Shown: one piece after another, positions 15,340-24,446 of the stretch
Layout: every line of letters begins with the position of its first letter
Position numbering within the stretch: position 1 is the stretch's first letter
Origin: an uncultured Maricaulis sp.
Lineage (GTDB): Bacteria > Pseudomonadota > Alphaproteobacteria > Caulobacterales > Maricaulaceae
Assembly (NCBI RefSeq): GCF_905480005.1
Contig: NZ_CAJQOO010000127.1
Span: 1-44,956 of the forward strand
Length of the DNA: 44,956 bases
Reading direction: 5' to 3'
Made by a program: the position numbers and the translations under genes
The notes under the pieces: generated by a model
The model's database searches: none
The model's input: the letters and a program-made list of their open reading frames with translations, nothing else
Told to the model about the DNA's origin: nothing

Positions 15340-16026
15340 ATGGTGGCCTACAAAAAGAATATCGGTGCCCTGATCGGTCTGGCGAGCCTCGTCTCGCTCG
15401 GAGCCTGCGCGACACATACGCCGCCGGCGGGACTGAATGTACCGCAAGCCACGGCCGTCGCGGAAACCTACCGCGCCGAATTCGCCGTCGATGAACGTGA
15501 TAATGGCCTGACCTGGGCCCAGCAAAGCGTGCTGGCCTCGGTCGCTGCGGAATACAAGGCGCGCGGCCATGGTCCGCTGGTGATCAGCTATCCCCAGGGT
15601 GCCGCCAATGAGGACGCCGCAATCGGCGCCATCGCCGAGGCCCGCAGCTTTTTCTATGAGCAGGGCATCGACTGGCGCGTGATAACGGGCGGGGCTTATG
15701 ACGCCCGCGGCCAGCGCCATGGCGAGCTGATCTTCTCCTTTACGCGATATGCCGCCCAGGCGCCGCGCGAATGCAATGGCAGCTGGGACAATATGGCGAT
15801 GGAGTTCGACAATCAGCACCACAGCAATTTCGGCTGTGCGATGGCGGTGAACCTGGCAGCCATGGTCGCCGATCCGCGCGATCTCGTCGCGCCGCGCGAC
15901 ATGGAGCCGGGCGATACCGGTCGCCGCCAGACCGTGATTGACGGCTATCGGGCCGGCGAATCCACCGCCAGCGAGCGCAGTGATTACGAAAGCGGCGCGG
16001 TGTCCCGCGTCGCCAGCGGCAATTAG
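15340..16026 (+). CDS. cpaD: Pilus assembly lipoprotein CpaD (RcpB)
   Basis: A 228-residue outer-membrane lipoprotein that accompanies the CpaC secretin. The lipobox LGAC lies at residues 20-23 of the ATG 15340 form. The CpaD domain includes GNxAMxFDNQHHSNFGCAMAVNLAAMVADPRDLVAPRDM-like sequence near residues 145-190; the conserved FGCA..NLA..V..P.DL pattern is clear. ATG 15340 has GGAG six bases upstream; a GTG at 15328 overlapping the cpaC stop is an alternative with four extra residues. It is followed after 12 bases by cpaE. Confidence 0.91.
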   Translation: MVAYKKNIGALIGLASLVSLGACATHTPPAGLNVPQATAVAETYRAEFAVDERDNGLTWAQQSVLASVAAEYKARGHGPLVISYPQGAANEDAAIGAIAEARSFFYEQGIDWRVITGGAYDARGQRHGELIFSFTRYAAQAPRECNGSWDNMAMEFDNQHHSNFGCAMAVNLAAMVADPRDLVAPRDMEPGDTGRRQTVIDGYRAGESTASERSDYESGAVSRVASGN

Positions 16027-16038
16027 GGAGGGCCAGTC

Positions 16039-17556
16039 ATGACCGATGCCAATCGCGCAATGAAGCAAGACCCCTTCCTGGACGGTGATGATCCCTTTCT
16101 GGATGCAGCCGATGTCGAACGCCTTCTGCTCGGTGAAGCGACGCGGGAAGACATGAACCGCGCGCCGGCGCCGCAGGAAACCGCGGATGATCTCGGCGGG
16201 GATGACCCCTTCCTGTCCGAAACTGCGGTCGAGCCGGCAGCGGCTGAGCCGGCCCGGGCGCCGCAGGATCGTGTGATCGACCCGGTTTTCGAAGATCTCC
16301 AGGATGAAGTCGCCGCGATGTCGGTCGGCGAAACCCTGTATGGCGAAGTCGATAGTGACGTGCCGGACCAGCCGGTCCCGCGCATCTCGGTCGGCGCTTT
16401 CTGCGAACGTCCGGAAACCGGCGCCCTGATCCATAATGCCGCCGGTGATCGCCGCCTTGCCAAGGCGCATGTGACGGTCGAGCTGGGTGGTCTGCCAGCC
16501 GCGATCGAGCGTTATCATGACGAGACGACGCCGAACCTGCTGATCATCGAGAGCGGCATGCGAGGGCGCGGCCTGTTTGACCAGCTCGAGGAGCTGGCCG
16601 GTGTCTGCGATCCGGAAACCAAGGTCATCATCGTTGGCGCCGCCAATGATATCAGCCTCTATCGTGAGCTGATGAAGCGGGGCGTCAGCGAGTATCTGGT
16701 GCCGCCCATGACACCGATGCATGTCATCCGCACCATTTCCGAGCTCTTCCTCGACCCGGAACAGCCCTTTGCCGGCAAGTCGATTGCCTTCATCGGCGCC
16801 AAGGGCGGCGTCGGCTCCTCGACCATCGCGCACAATTGCACCTGGGCCATGACCGAGAGCATGCAGTCGGACGCCGTCCTGGTCGATCTCGATCTGTCCT
16901 TCGGAACGGCCGGTCTCGACTTCAATCAGGACCCCGCCCAGACATTGGGCGATGCCCTGGCCGAGCCGGACCGTCTGGATGACGCACTGCTGGACCGCCT
17001 CCTGGTGCGCTGTACCGATCGCCTGAGCCTGTTCTCTGCGCCGGCCACGCTCGACAAGGAATGGGATTTCAACGCCCAGGACTATGAGACGGTGCTGGAG
17101 AAAGTCCGCCGCCAGGCGCCTTATGTGGCTCTCGACCTGCCGCATATGTGGACGCCCTGGGTGAAGCAGACCCTGCTGGCCGCTGATCAGGTTGTGGTCA
17201 CGGTTGCCCCGGATCTGGCGTCCCTGCGCAATGCCAAGAATCTGTTCGATCTCGTGGCCGGTGCCCGTCCCAATGACGAGCCGCCGCGCGTGGTGATCAA
17301 TATGGCGGGCATGCCCAAGCGCCCGGAAATCCCGGTCAAGGATTTCGCCGAAGCGCTCGGGACGCCGCCGACCCTGGTCCTGCCTTTCGAACCGCAATTA
17401 TTCGGCAAGGCCGCCAATAACGGCCAGATGATCACCGAACTCGATCCCAAGTCGAAAGCGGCGGAGGGCTTCTCGCATCTCGCCAGCCTCGTCTCCGGCC
17501 GGACACCGGTGGCGCCGCCCAAACGTTCCTTCATCGCGAAACTTTTCGGAGGCTAG
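16039..17556 (+). CDS. cpaE: Pilus assembly ATPase CpaE (TadZ, MinD/ParA type)
   Basis: A 505-residue protein thought to position the Tad machine at the pole. Residues about 110-235 form a receiver-like domain without a clear phospho-acceptor pocket. Residues about 245-480 form a MinD/ParA ATPase with the deviant Walker A KGGVGSST (255-262) and the DLDLSFGTAGLDF segment. The first 60 residues look disordered and acidic and contain DPFL three times (11-14, 18-21, 56-59). GGGAGGG precedes ATG 16039 at good distance. It lies in the cpaBCDEF-tadBC operon, eight bases from cpaF. Confidence 0.92.
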   Translation: MTDANRAMKQDPFLDGDDPFLDAADVERLLLGEATREDMNRAPAPQETADDLGGDDPFLSETAVEPAAAEPARAPQDRVIDPVFEDLQDEVAAMSVGETLYGEVDSDVPDQPVPRISVGAFCERPETGALIHNAAGDRRLAKAHVTVELGGLPAAIERYHDETTPNLLIIESGMRGRGLFDQLEELAGVCDPETKVIIVGAANDISLYRELMKRGVSEYLVPPMTPMHVIRTISELFLDPEQPFAGKSIAFIGAKGGVGSSTIAHNCTWAMTESMQSDAVLVDLDLSFGTAGLDFNQDPAQTLGDALAEPDRLDDALLDRLLVRCTDRLSLFSAPATLDKEWDFNAQDYETVLEKVRRQAPYVALDLPHMWTPWVKQTLLAADQVVVTVAPDLASLRNAKNLFDLVAGARPNDEPPRVVINMAGMPKRPEIPVKDFAEALGTPPTLVLPFEPQLFGKAANNGQMITELDPKSKAAEGFSHLASLVSGRTPVAPPKRSFIAKLFGG

Positions 17557-17563
17557 AGAGCCC

Positions 17564-19075
17564 ATGTTCGGCAAGCGTGCCGGAGGCCCGACACCCACAC
17601 CCGCACCGATGACGCCGCCGACGGCTGCGCCCAAGGATGAGGCGCGTCCGGAGCCGGCTGCGCGTCGTGAGGGCCAGGCAGCACCGGCGGCCAAGCCTGC
17701 CGCGGCGGCGCCCAAGCCGGTCGCGAAGCCGGCGCCCGGTGCCTATTCCGGACCGAAAGCGGCCAAGCGGACGGCCCGCATTGCCGAAACCGGCGGGCGT
17801 TCCGAAGAATATTACGCGATCAAGACGACGATCTTCAACGCCCTGATCGACACCATTGATCTGGGCCAGCTGGCGCGGCTGGACAATGAGACGGCGGCCG
17901 AGGAAATCCGCGACATCGTGACCGAGATCATCTCGATCAAGAACGTCGCCATGTCGATCGCCGAGCAGGAGCAATTGCTCCAGGATATCTGTAATGATGT
18001 CCTCGGCTTCGGTCCGCTCGAGCCGCTTCTGGCGCGCGATGACATCGCCGACATCATGGTCAATGGCGCCGACCGGGTCTTCATTGAGGTCAACGGCAAG
18101 GTCGAGGAAACGAATATCCGTTTCCGCGATAACGGCCAGCTGATGAATATCTGTCAGCGCATCGTCAGCCAGGTCGGCCGCCGCGTCGACGAGAGCTCGC
18201 CGATCTGTGACGCCCGCCTGATGGACGGCTCGCGTGTCAACGTGATTGCCCCGCCGCTGGCGCTGGACGGTCCGACGCTGACCATTCGTAAGTTCAAGAA
18301 GGACAAGCTGCAGATGCAGAACCTGGTGGAGTTCGGCTCCATCACGCCGGAAGGCGCCAAGGTTCTCTCCATCATCGGGGCATCGCGCTGTAACGTCCTG
18401 ATCTCCGGCGGTACCGGTTCGGGCAAGACGACCCTGCTCAACTGCATGACCGGTTTCATCGAGGAAGACGAGCGCGTCGTCACCTGCGAAGACGCCGCCG
18501 AACTCCAGCTTCAGCAGCCGCATGTGGTGCGCCTGGAGACCCGCCCGCCGAACCTGGAAGGTTCGGGGCAGGTGACCATGCGCGACCTGGTCAAGAACTG
18601 CCTGCGTATGCGTCCCGAGCGGATCATCGTCGGTGAGGTGCGTGGCCCGGAGGCGTTTGACCTCCTGCAGGCCATGAATACCGGTCATGACGGGTCCATG
18701 GGCACGCTGCACGCCAACTCGCCCCGTGAGGCCATGTCGCGGATCGAGTCGATGATCACGATGGGCGGCTATAACCTGCCCGCCAAGACGATCCGCGAGA
18801 TGATTGTCGGGTCTATCGACGTCATTGTTCAGGCTGCCCGCCTGCGCGACGGGTCGCGGAAAATCACCCATATCACCGAAGTGGTCGGGATGGAGGGCGA
18901 TGTCATCGTCACCCAGGACCTCTTCCTCTACGAGATCAAGGGCGAGGACGAGCACGGCGATATTGTCGGCCAGCACGCCTCGACCGGTATTGCCCGCCCG
19001 AAATTCTGGGATCGCGCCCGCTATTTCGGCCTGGAGCGCGAGCTCGCGAATGCGCTCGATGCATCGGAGGCCTGA
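17564..19075 (+). CDS. cpaF: Tad secretion ATPase CpaF (TadA)
   Basis: Hexameric type II/IV secretion ATPase that powers Flp pilus extension, and in related systems retraction. It is 503 residues. The first 75 residues are rich in Pro, Ala and Lys and probably disordered. A CpaF N-domain then runs to about residue 240, and the RecA-like domain carries Walker [10 protein letters not shown] (282-290), [20 protein letters not shown] and the Walker B/His region [31 protein letters not shown] overlapping the cpaE end serves as the ribosome-binding site. tadB follows after five bases. Confidence 0.95.
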   Translation: MFGKRAGGPTPTPAPMTPPTAAPKDEARPEPAARREGQAAPAAKPAAAAPKPVAKPAPGAYSGPKAAKRTARIAETGGRSEEYYAIKTTIFNALIDTIDLGQLARLDNETAAEEIRDIVTEIISIKNVAMSIAEQEQLLQDICNDVLGFGPLEPLLARDDIADIMVNGADRVFIEVNGKVEETNIRFRDNGQLMNICQRIVSQVGRRVDESSPICDARLMDGSRVNVIAPPLALDGPTLTIRKFKKDKLQMQNLVEFGSITPEGAKVLSIIGASRCNVLISGGTGSGKTTLLNCMTGFIEEDERVVTCEDAAELQLQQPHVVRLETRPPNLEGSGQVTMRDLVKNCLRMRPERIIVGEVRGPEAFDLLQAMNTGHDGSMGTLHANSPREAMSRIESMITMGGYNLPAKTIREMIVGSIDVIVQAARLRDGSRKITHITEVVGMEGDVIVTQDLFLYEIKGEDEHGDIVGQHASTGIARPKFWDRARYFGLERELANALDASEA

Positions 19076-19080
19076 TTGCG

Positions 19081-20073
19081 ATGAATGAGGACATGATCAT
19101 TGTGCTCGCTGCGGCGGCTGCCTTCATGGCGGTCGGCGGCGTCGGCTGGGTCGTGGCCGGCGCGGCGGGTGATGTGCAATCGAAAAAGCGGATGAACCGC
19201 GCAGTACATGGGGGCCTGCAGCGCGGGCGACGCCATATATCGGCGCTCGACCAGGCCGCCCAACGCAAGCGTCAGGTCCAGGAATCGCTCAAGGATCTGG
19301 AACAGAGGCAGCGCGACCAGCGCAAGAAATCCCTGTCCATCAAGGCCCGCATCCAGCAGGCCGGCATGTCGTTCACGCCAGCCGTCTTCTGGATGATTTC
19401 CGCCGGTCTCGCCGTGGCTGGCTTGTTGATAGCCCTGATCACCGGTCAGAATCTGGCCGTCACCGGCGGCATCACGGTCATCGCCGGCCTCGGCATGCCA
19501 CGCTGGTGGCTGGGCCTGGCGCGTGGCCGTCGGCAGAAGCAGTTCTCGGGCGAGTTTGCCAATGCGCTCGACGTCATCACCCGCGGTGTGAAGTCCGGCC
19601 TGCCGCTGAATGAGTGTCTCAAGATCCTCGCCAAGGAAAGCCCGGAGCCGGTGCGGACCGAATTCGAGAAACTGGTCGAGGGTATCGCTGTCGGTGTTTC
19701 CCTGCCGGACGGTCTCGACCGGATGTGCGAACGCATGCCGCTGCCCGAGCTCAACTTTTTCCGCACCGTGCTGATCATCCAGCAGAAGACCGGCGGTAAT
19801 CTCGCCGAGACGCTGGGCAATCTGTCCATCGTGCTGCGCTCGCGCAAGATGATGCGCGAGAAGATCGGGGCGCTGTCCTCGGAAGCCAAGTCATCGGCCG
19901 CGATTATCGGCTCGCTGCCGCCGGGCGTTCTCGGCATCGTCTATGCCACCACCCCCTCCTATATGGGCCAGATGTTCGTGGACCCGACCGGTCAGCTGAT
20001 GCTGCTCGGCGGTGTGACCTGGATGTTCATCGGCATCATGGTCATGCGCGGCATGATCAACTTCAAGATCTGA
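19081..20073 (+). CDS. tadB: Tad inner-membrane platform protein TadB (CpaG)
   Basis: A 330-residue inner-membrane protein with a type II secretion F domain at about residues 170-295 (FANALDVITRGVKSGLPLNECLKIL, LPELNFFRTVLIIQQKTGGNLAETLGNLS). Membrane helices lie near the N-terminus (about 5-27), mid-protein (about 100-145) and the C-terminal third. Residues 58-86 are charged and coiled-coil-like (KRKQVQESLKDLEQRQRDQR). With TadC it forms the platform on which CpaF works. Its position between cpaF and tadC is standard. Confidence 0.93.
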   Translation: MNEDMIIVLAAAAAFMAVGGVGWVVAGAAGDVQSKKRMNRAVHGGLQRGRRHISALDQAAQRKRQVQESLKDLEQRQRDQRKKSLSIKARIQQAGMSFTPAVFWMISAGLAVAGLLIALITGQNLAVTGGITVIAGLGMPRWWLGLARGRRQKQFSGEFANALDVITRGVKSGLPLNECLKILAKESPEPVRTEFEKLVEGIAVGVSLPDGLDRMCERMPLPELNFFRTVLIIQQKTGGNLAETLGNLSIVLRSRKMMREKIGALSSEAKSSAAIIGSLPPGVLGIVYATTPSYMGQMFVDPTGQLMLLGGVTWMFIGIMVMRGMINFKI

Positions 20074-20080
20074 GGCGGGC

Positions 20081-21076
20081 ATGTTCGGAATCGGCTTCAC
20101 AGAGATACGCGACTTCCTGACCGACCCGCAGAGCCTGATTGCCCTGGTGGCGGCTGTGCTGGTCTTCGCGACCATTGTCACCCTGTCGGCGCCGGCCCTG
20201 AGCACGGACAAGCTCGACAAGCGGATCAAGTCGGTCAACAACCGCCGCGAAGAGCTGCGCCGCAAGAGCCGCGAAGCGATGGAAGCCGTGGCCCGTGGGG
20301 GCAAGGGATCGATCCGCGGCGCGGAGGCCAAGGGCCTGGTGCGCCAGGTCGTGGACGCGCTCAATCTGCAAAAGGCCTTCGAAGATCCGGCCTTGCAGGA
20401 AAAGCTGGCGCAGGCTGGCATGCGCGGCAGCCGTCCGGCCGTAACCTTCTATTTCTTCCGCCTGCTCTCGCCCTTCATCCTGTTCGGGCTGGCGCTGGCC
20501 TATGTCTTCCTGATCAATGATTTCGGCCTGCCGCAAATCACGCGGATCTGCTTTTCCTTCGGGCTGGGCCTGCTGGGCTATTACGCGCCCAATCTCTATC
20601 TCTCCAATCTCGCCGCCAAGCGCCAGCAATCGATCATGGGTGCGTTTCCTGACGCGCTCGACCTGCTGCTGATCTGTGTCGAGAGTGGCATGTCGATCGA
20701 GGCAGCCTTCCACAAGGTCTCCAGCGAGGTCGGGTCGCAATCGATCGAGCTGGGCGAGGAATTGTCCCTGACCACGGCTGAATTGTCCTATTTGCAGGAT
20801 CGCCGGATGGCCTATGAGAATCTCGCCAAGCGCACCAATCACCCCGGGGTGAAGGCGGTTTGTACCTCTTTGATCCAGGCCGAGCGCTACGGTACGCCGC
20901 TGGGGCAGGCCCTGCGTGTCATGGCGAAGGAAAACCGGGACATGCGCCTGGCGGCAGCCGAGAAGAAGGCGGCCTCCCTTCCGGCCAAGCTGACCGTGCC
21001 GATGATCATCTTCTTCCTGCCGGTCTTGTTCGTGGTCATCCTCGGTCCGGCCATTATCCGCTTCAATAGCATGTGA
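20081..21076 (+). CDS. tadC: Tad inner-membrane platform protein TadC (CpaH)
   Basis: A 331-residue partner of TadB with helices near residues 15-35, 120-170 and 305-325. Its T2SS F domain contains FPDALDLLLICVESGMSIEAAFHKV and THHPGVKAVCTSL-like TNHPGVKAVCTSLIQAERYG. A charged cytoplasmic stretch at residues 45-75 (KRIKSVNNRREELRRKSRE) matches that of TadB in position. GAGGCGGG lies just before ATG 20081. Last recognised member of the rightward Tad operon; a 62-base gap follows. Confidence 0.93.
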   Translation: MFGIGFTEIRDFLTDPQSLIALVAAVLVFATIVTLSAPALSTDKLDKRIKSVNNRREELRRKSREAMEAVARGGKGSIRGAEAKGLVRQVVDALNLQKAFEDPALQEKLAQAGMRGSRPAVTFYFFRLLSPFILFGLALAYVFLINDFGLPQITRICFSFGLGLLGYYAPNLYLSNLAAKRQQSIMGAFPDALDLLLICVESGMSIEAAFHKVSSEVGSQSIELGEELSLTTAELSYLQDRRMAYENLAKRTNHPGVKAVCTSLIQAERYGTPLGQALRVMAKENRDMRLAAAEKKAASLPAKLTVPMIIFFLPVLFVVILGPAIIRFNSM

Positions 21077-21138
21077 CGAATCCGTTCTGGCGCGCTACTT
21101 GAATAGCACCATGCATGTTGAACAGGTGGACACAGTCC

Positions 21139-21639
21139 ATGTTTTCCGGGCGCAAGACAGCCGACCAGCTCCGTGACGAGATCCGCAATGCGGATGCCGC
21201 CGTGGGCGAAGCGATGAGCGCGCTCGCCATCAATGATGTCGCGACTGCGCGTCAGGCGCTTTCGGCTGCGCCGCGGACCCATTTCGTCGACATGGGCTGG
21301 AAGGTCGGGCTTGCCGGCGCGATGATCGAGCTCAAGGCCGGCAAGATGAAGGCCGGCCTGCAGAAGCTGATCGCCGTCTGTTCGCGTCTCGATGACACTG
21401 ACCTGTCCCGCGACGACAAGAATTATCTCCGCCTCTATGCCCTCTACCGGGGCAGTGACGCGTCGAAGGATGGCCGCGCGCCGGTCGAGTTGCGTGAGCT
21501 GGTCGAGGATTTCCGCTTCGACCACACGCTGGTGACGCCGCTCTTGCGCAAGGACTTCCCGCTCAAGGCGCTTGATGAGGCCGAGCCGGCACCGCCGCCC
21601 CCGCCGCCCCCACCGCCCGTGCCGAGTGATGCCGACTGA
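21139..21639 (+). CDS. Unknown soluble protein with polyproline tail, downstream of tadC
   Basis: A 166-residue protein I do not recognise. It is mostly helical and charged (TADQLRDEIRNADAAVGEAM, ALAINDVATARQALSAAPR), reminiscent of TPR-like helical pairs. It ends with nine consecutive prolines followed by VPSDAD. ATG 21139 is chosen because AGGTGG lies nine bases upstream; ATG 21115 would add eight residues and has no ribosome-binding site. It follows tadC on the same strand, so a role with the pilus is possible but only suggested by position. Confidence 0.65.
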   Translation: MFSGRKTADQLRDEIRNADAAVGEAMSALAINDVATARQALSAAPRTHFVDMGWKVGLAGAMIELKAGKMKAGLQKLIAVCSRLDDTDLSRDDKNYLRLYALYRGSDASKDGRAPVELRELVEDFRFDHTLVTPLLRKDFPLKALDEAEPAPPPPPPPPPVPSDAD

Positions 21640-21720
21640 ATATTTCTATTCCGCCGCGCTGCGCTTTCAGTATGGTTTCCGGAGGGGCGAGGCGATTTTT
21701 CGGTAGAACGGGATCACTCC

Positions 21721-22155
21721 ATGAAAATCACGCGCGAGTTCGCGCTCTATTGGGGCACGGTCCTGTTATGCGGATACGGGGCGGTCACCTATGGCCGCTG
21801 GGGCCTGCTCGAACTGCTTGTCAGGACCGGCACCTGGCCGTCCGACTGGTTCGAATTTGATGCCTATGGCTATGTCGCCAGCATGTCGGTCTTGCAGGAA
21901 GTCGTCTTCGTGCTGGCCACGCTCTGCGCCCTGACGGCCTTTGCGCTGCTAGTGCTGCGCTCACGCTGGTCGGCTGCGATGTATGGCGCCTTCTTCCTCG
22001 CATCCATGGTCGACTGGCTGTTGCTCGTCGGCAATCCGTTCATCGGCATGGGGCTGAACGGCTATTTCGGGATCACGGTCAATCTGATCGCCCTGTCGGC
22101 GGTCATCATGATCACCTCGATGGGCTTGCTGAAGGGGCGACCGGCCCGGCGCTAG
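21721..22155 (+). CDS. Four-helix membrane protein of unknown function
   Basis: A 144-residue protein with four predicted membrane helices (about 8-27, 55-80, 86-108, 114-135) and a short basic C-terminus (KGRPARR). There is no catalytic motif. Small four-helix proteins of this look occur in many alphaproteobacteria without assigned function. A GG-rich stretch and ATCACTCC precede the ATG, with no strong ribosome-binding site. It converges with the TPR lipoprotein gene, the stop codons sharing CTAG at 22152-22155. Confidence 0.6.
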   Translation: MKITREFALYWGTVLLCGYGAVTYGRWGLLELLVRTGTWPSDWFEFDAYGYVASMSVLQEVVFVLATLCALTAFALLVLRSRWSAAMYGAFFLASMVDWLLLVGNPFIGMGLNGYFGITVNLIALSAVIMITSMGLLKGRPARR

Positions 22156-22946
22156 TTCTCGCGCACCGCGTCATAGCGGCGATTGGTGGTCAGCATGGCG
22201 CGGATATAGGCCATGTTGGCCTCGGCCATTTGCGGAGACACATCGACGCGGGCCAGTTCCTCGGCTTCGGCGAAACGGCCCTGGAGGGCGATCACGAGCG
22301 CCAGATTCTGGCGCACCGTCGCGTCCGCGCCCGGGCGCACCATCGCCTCGCGCAGCATGCGCTCTGCTGTGTCAGCCTCGCCGGCAGTGACGTAGGACAT
22401 GGCCATATTGGACAGGATGGACGGTTCGCCAGGGGCGAGGTTCAACGCGTCACGGAAGGCATTGCGGGCGGCTTCGCTCTGCCCGGCCTGTTCCAGGGCA
22501 ATGCCCAGCGCATTGTGGGTCTGCCAGCGACCGCTATCAATCTGGGCGGCCCGGCGCAGCGATTCGATCCCGGCGGCACCGCGCCCACCGGCGGCAAGCG
22601 CACTGCCATGGGCCAGAAGGACATCGGCATTGTCCGGATAGAGCGCCAGCGTCTGGCGGGCGACCTCGCTTGCGCGCTGGTAATTGCCGAGCTGGCGCAG
22701 GGCGCGGGACAATTCCAGCGCGGCTTCCAGATCCGACGGGTTGAGATCATGGGCTTCGGCCCAGAAGGCGGCCTGGGTGAGCAGGTCCTGGCTGCGCACG
22801 GCCTGTCGCTCGCTGGCCGAGGCCGGCACGATCGTGTTGGCATTCATCGTGTCGATGACGGCCTGTTCCTGTTCGGTCGGTGCCGTCGTCGCACAGGCTG
22901 CCAGAAACAGGGCGCCAAGCGGGGCGAGAAGGATGTGTTTGCGCAT
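22152..22946 (-). CDS. TPR lipoprotein, TadD-like
   Basis: A 264-residue lipoprotein with lipobox LAAC at residues 15-18. It is followed by several tetratricopeptide repeats (NPSDLEAALELSRALRQLGNYQRA, RWQTHNALGIALEQAGQSEAARNAF, GEPSILSNMAMSYVTAGEADTAERML). TadD is the TPR lipoprotein of Tad loci, needed for outer-membrane secretin assembly; location beside this Tad cluster supports that role. ATG 22946 is chosen because it gives a normal lipoprotein signal; ATG 22973 adds nine unsupported residues. Divergent from the aminopeptidase gene. Confidence 0.8.
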   Translation of the reverse strand: MRKHILLAPLGALFLAACATTAPTEQEQAVIDTMNANTIVPASASERQAVRSQDLLTQAAFWAEAHDLNPSDLEAALELSRALRQLGNYQRASEVARQTLALYPDNADVLLAHGSALAAGGRGAAGIESLRRAAQIDSGRWQTHNALGIALEQAGQSEAARNAFRDALNLAPGEPSILSNMAMSYVTAGEADTAERMLREAMVRPGADATVRQNLALVIALQGRFAEAEELARVDVSPQMAEANMAYIRAMLTTNRRYDAVREN

Positions 22947-23048
22947 GGTAAAAGCCGGACCACTGTTGAGCATGTCTTGAATCTGGGCTGCGCCGGTCAA
23001 GAATGGGTTAATCCATCCGACTGAACCGGACTTGCAAAAGGATATGTC

Positions 23049-24413
23049 ATGACCGCCCTGATTGCCGCCGCCACCAATGCCCGGATACTGCGCCTTGTCG
23101 GCGAGGCTGACGCGGCCTCCGCAATCGCGGCGCTGCCCGCGGATCAGCGTTCGCTGGCAGCCGGATTCAAGGGCAAGCCCGGCCAGATCGTACTGCTGCC
23201 CGATGGCGGTGACGCCCAGGCGCTGTACGGGATCGGCAAGGGCGGTGATGCCTTCGTGCTGGGCGGCGCGGCGCTGACCCTGCCGCAGGGCGCGTGGCAG
23301 CTGGAAGGCCTGCCTGCCGATATCGATCCCACACTGGCGACCACGGCCTGGGCACTCGGTAGCTACAGTTTCACTATCTACAAGCCGGCCGCGCGCGAAC
23401 CGGCCCAACTGGTCGCGCCCGAGGGGGCGGATCTCGACGAGGCGAAATCAATCGCCGCAGCCGTTCATCTGACCCGCGATCTCGTCAATACGCCCGCCGA
23501 TCGCATGGGGCCGGAGGGGCTGGAAGCGGCTTTCCGTGATCTCGCCGAGACGTTCGGAGCGACAGTGCGTGTGACCCGCGGCGATGACCTGCTCGCGCAG
23601 AATTATCCCATGATCCATGCCGTTGGCCGGGCGGCCGGCGAGGCGCCGCGCCTGCTCGAGCTGGAATGGGGTGATGAGCGCCATCCGCGTCTTGCCCTTG
23701 TCGGCAAGGGCGTGTGTTTCGACACGGGGGGGCTCGACCTGAAGGCGGCGCAATTCATGCGCCTGATGAAGAAGGATATGGGCGGCGCGGCCAATGCGAT
23801 GGGGCTGGCCCGCATGGTGATGGCCGGCAATCTGCCCGTGCGCCTCCACCTGCTCGTGCCCGCGGTCGAGAATGCGGTCGGGGCCGGGGCTTTCCGCCCG
23901 GGCGACATCCTCGACAGCCGGCAGGGGCTCACTGTCGAGATCGACAATACCGATGCCGAGGGGCGTCTGGTGCTGGGCGACGCCCTGACCCGCGCGACCG
24001 AGGAGGAGGTCGATCTCCTGCTCGATTTTGCCACGCTGACCGGCGCAGCCCGCGTCGCCCTGGGGCCGGAAGTCGCCCCTTTCTATACTGATGACGACGC
24101 GGTCGCGGAGAGCTTGGCCCGCAGTGCCGGCAAGGTCGCCGACCCGCTTTGGCGCATGCCGCTGTGGGATGGCTATGAAAGCGAGATGGACGGTGACATC
24201 TCCGATCTCGTGAACAGTGCCGCCACACCGATGGCCGGATCGATCACGGCTGCGCTCTTCCTGCGCCGTTTCGTCGGCGAGGCCAGCTGGGTGCATTTTG
24301 ACATTTTCGCCTGGAATCCGAAGGCGCGTCCGGGGCGTCCCAAGGGCGGCGACATGCATGCCGCCCGCGCCGTTTACCAAATGCTCAAGGAGCGCTTCCA
24401 GAATAAGGGCTGA
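23049..24413 (+). CDS. M17 family leucyl aminopeptidase
   Basis: A cytoplasmic two-metal aminopeptidase of 454 residues. The C-terminal catalytic domain carries all metal and catalytic positions of the family: Lys220 and Asp225 in VGKGVCFDTGG, Lys232, Asp243 in MKKDMGGAA, and NTDAEGRL with Asp302, Glu304 and Arg306. The N-terminal domain is the less conserved M17 cap. Likely roles are peptide turnover and recycling. Specificity cannot be read from sequence. Weak ribosome-binding site (AAAGGATATGTC). It is followed by the MarR gene after 33 bases and may be cotranscribed with it. Confidence 0.92.
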   Translation: MTALIAAATNARILRLVGEADAASAIAALPADQRSLAAGFKGKPGQIVLLPDGGDAQALYGIGKGGDAFVLGGAALTLPQGAWQLEGLPADIDPTLATTAWALGSYSFTIYKPAAREPAQLVAPEGADLDEAKSIAAAVHLTRDLVNTPADRMGPEGLEAAFRDLAETFGATVRVTRGDDLLAQNYPMIHAVGRAAGEAPRLLELEWGDERHPRLALVGKGVCFDTGGLDLKAAQFMRLMKKDMGGAANAMGLARMVMAGNLPVRLHLLVPAVENAVGAGAFRPGDILDSRQGLTVEIDNTDAEGRLVLGDALTRATEEEVDLLLDFATLTGAARVALGPEVAPFYTDDDAVAESLARSAGKVADPLWRMPLWDGYESEMDGDISDLVNSAATPMAGSITAALFLRRFVGEASWVHFDIFAWNPKARPGRPKGGDMHAARAVYQMLKERFQNKG

Positions 24414-24446
24414 TCAAGCCGATCGGACTGATTCTTGGAGACCGGT

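Noticed and set aside
13814-15415. 533-codon open frame antisense to cpaC
   Set aside because: Opposite a complete secretin with all motifs; protein is biased and unrecognisable.
15259-17397. 712-codon open frame antisense to cpaD and cpaE
   Set aside because: It lies opposite clear Tad genes, has low-complexity Arg/Gly/His/Asp-rich sequence, no ribosome-binding site and no domain. High GC lowers stop frequency in that frame.
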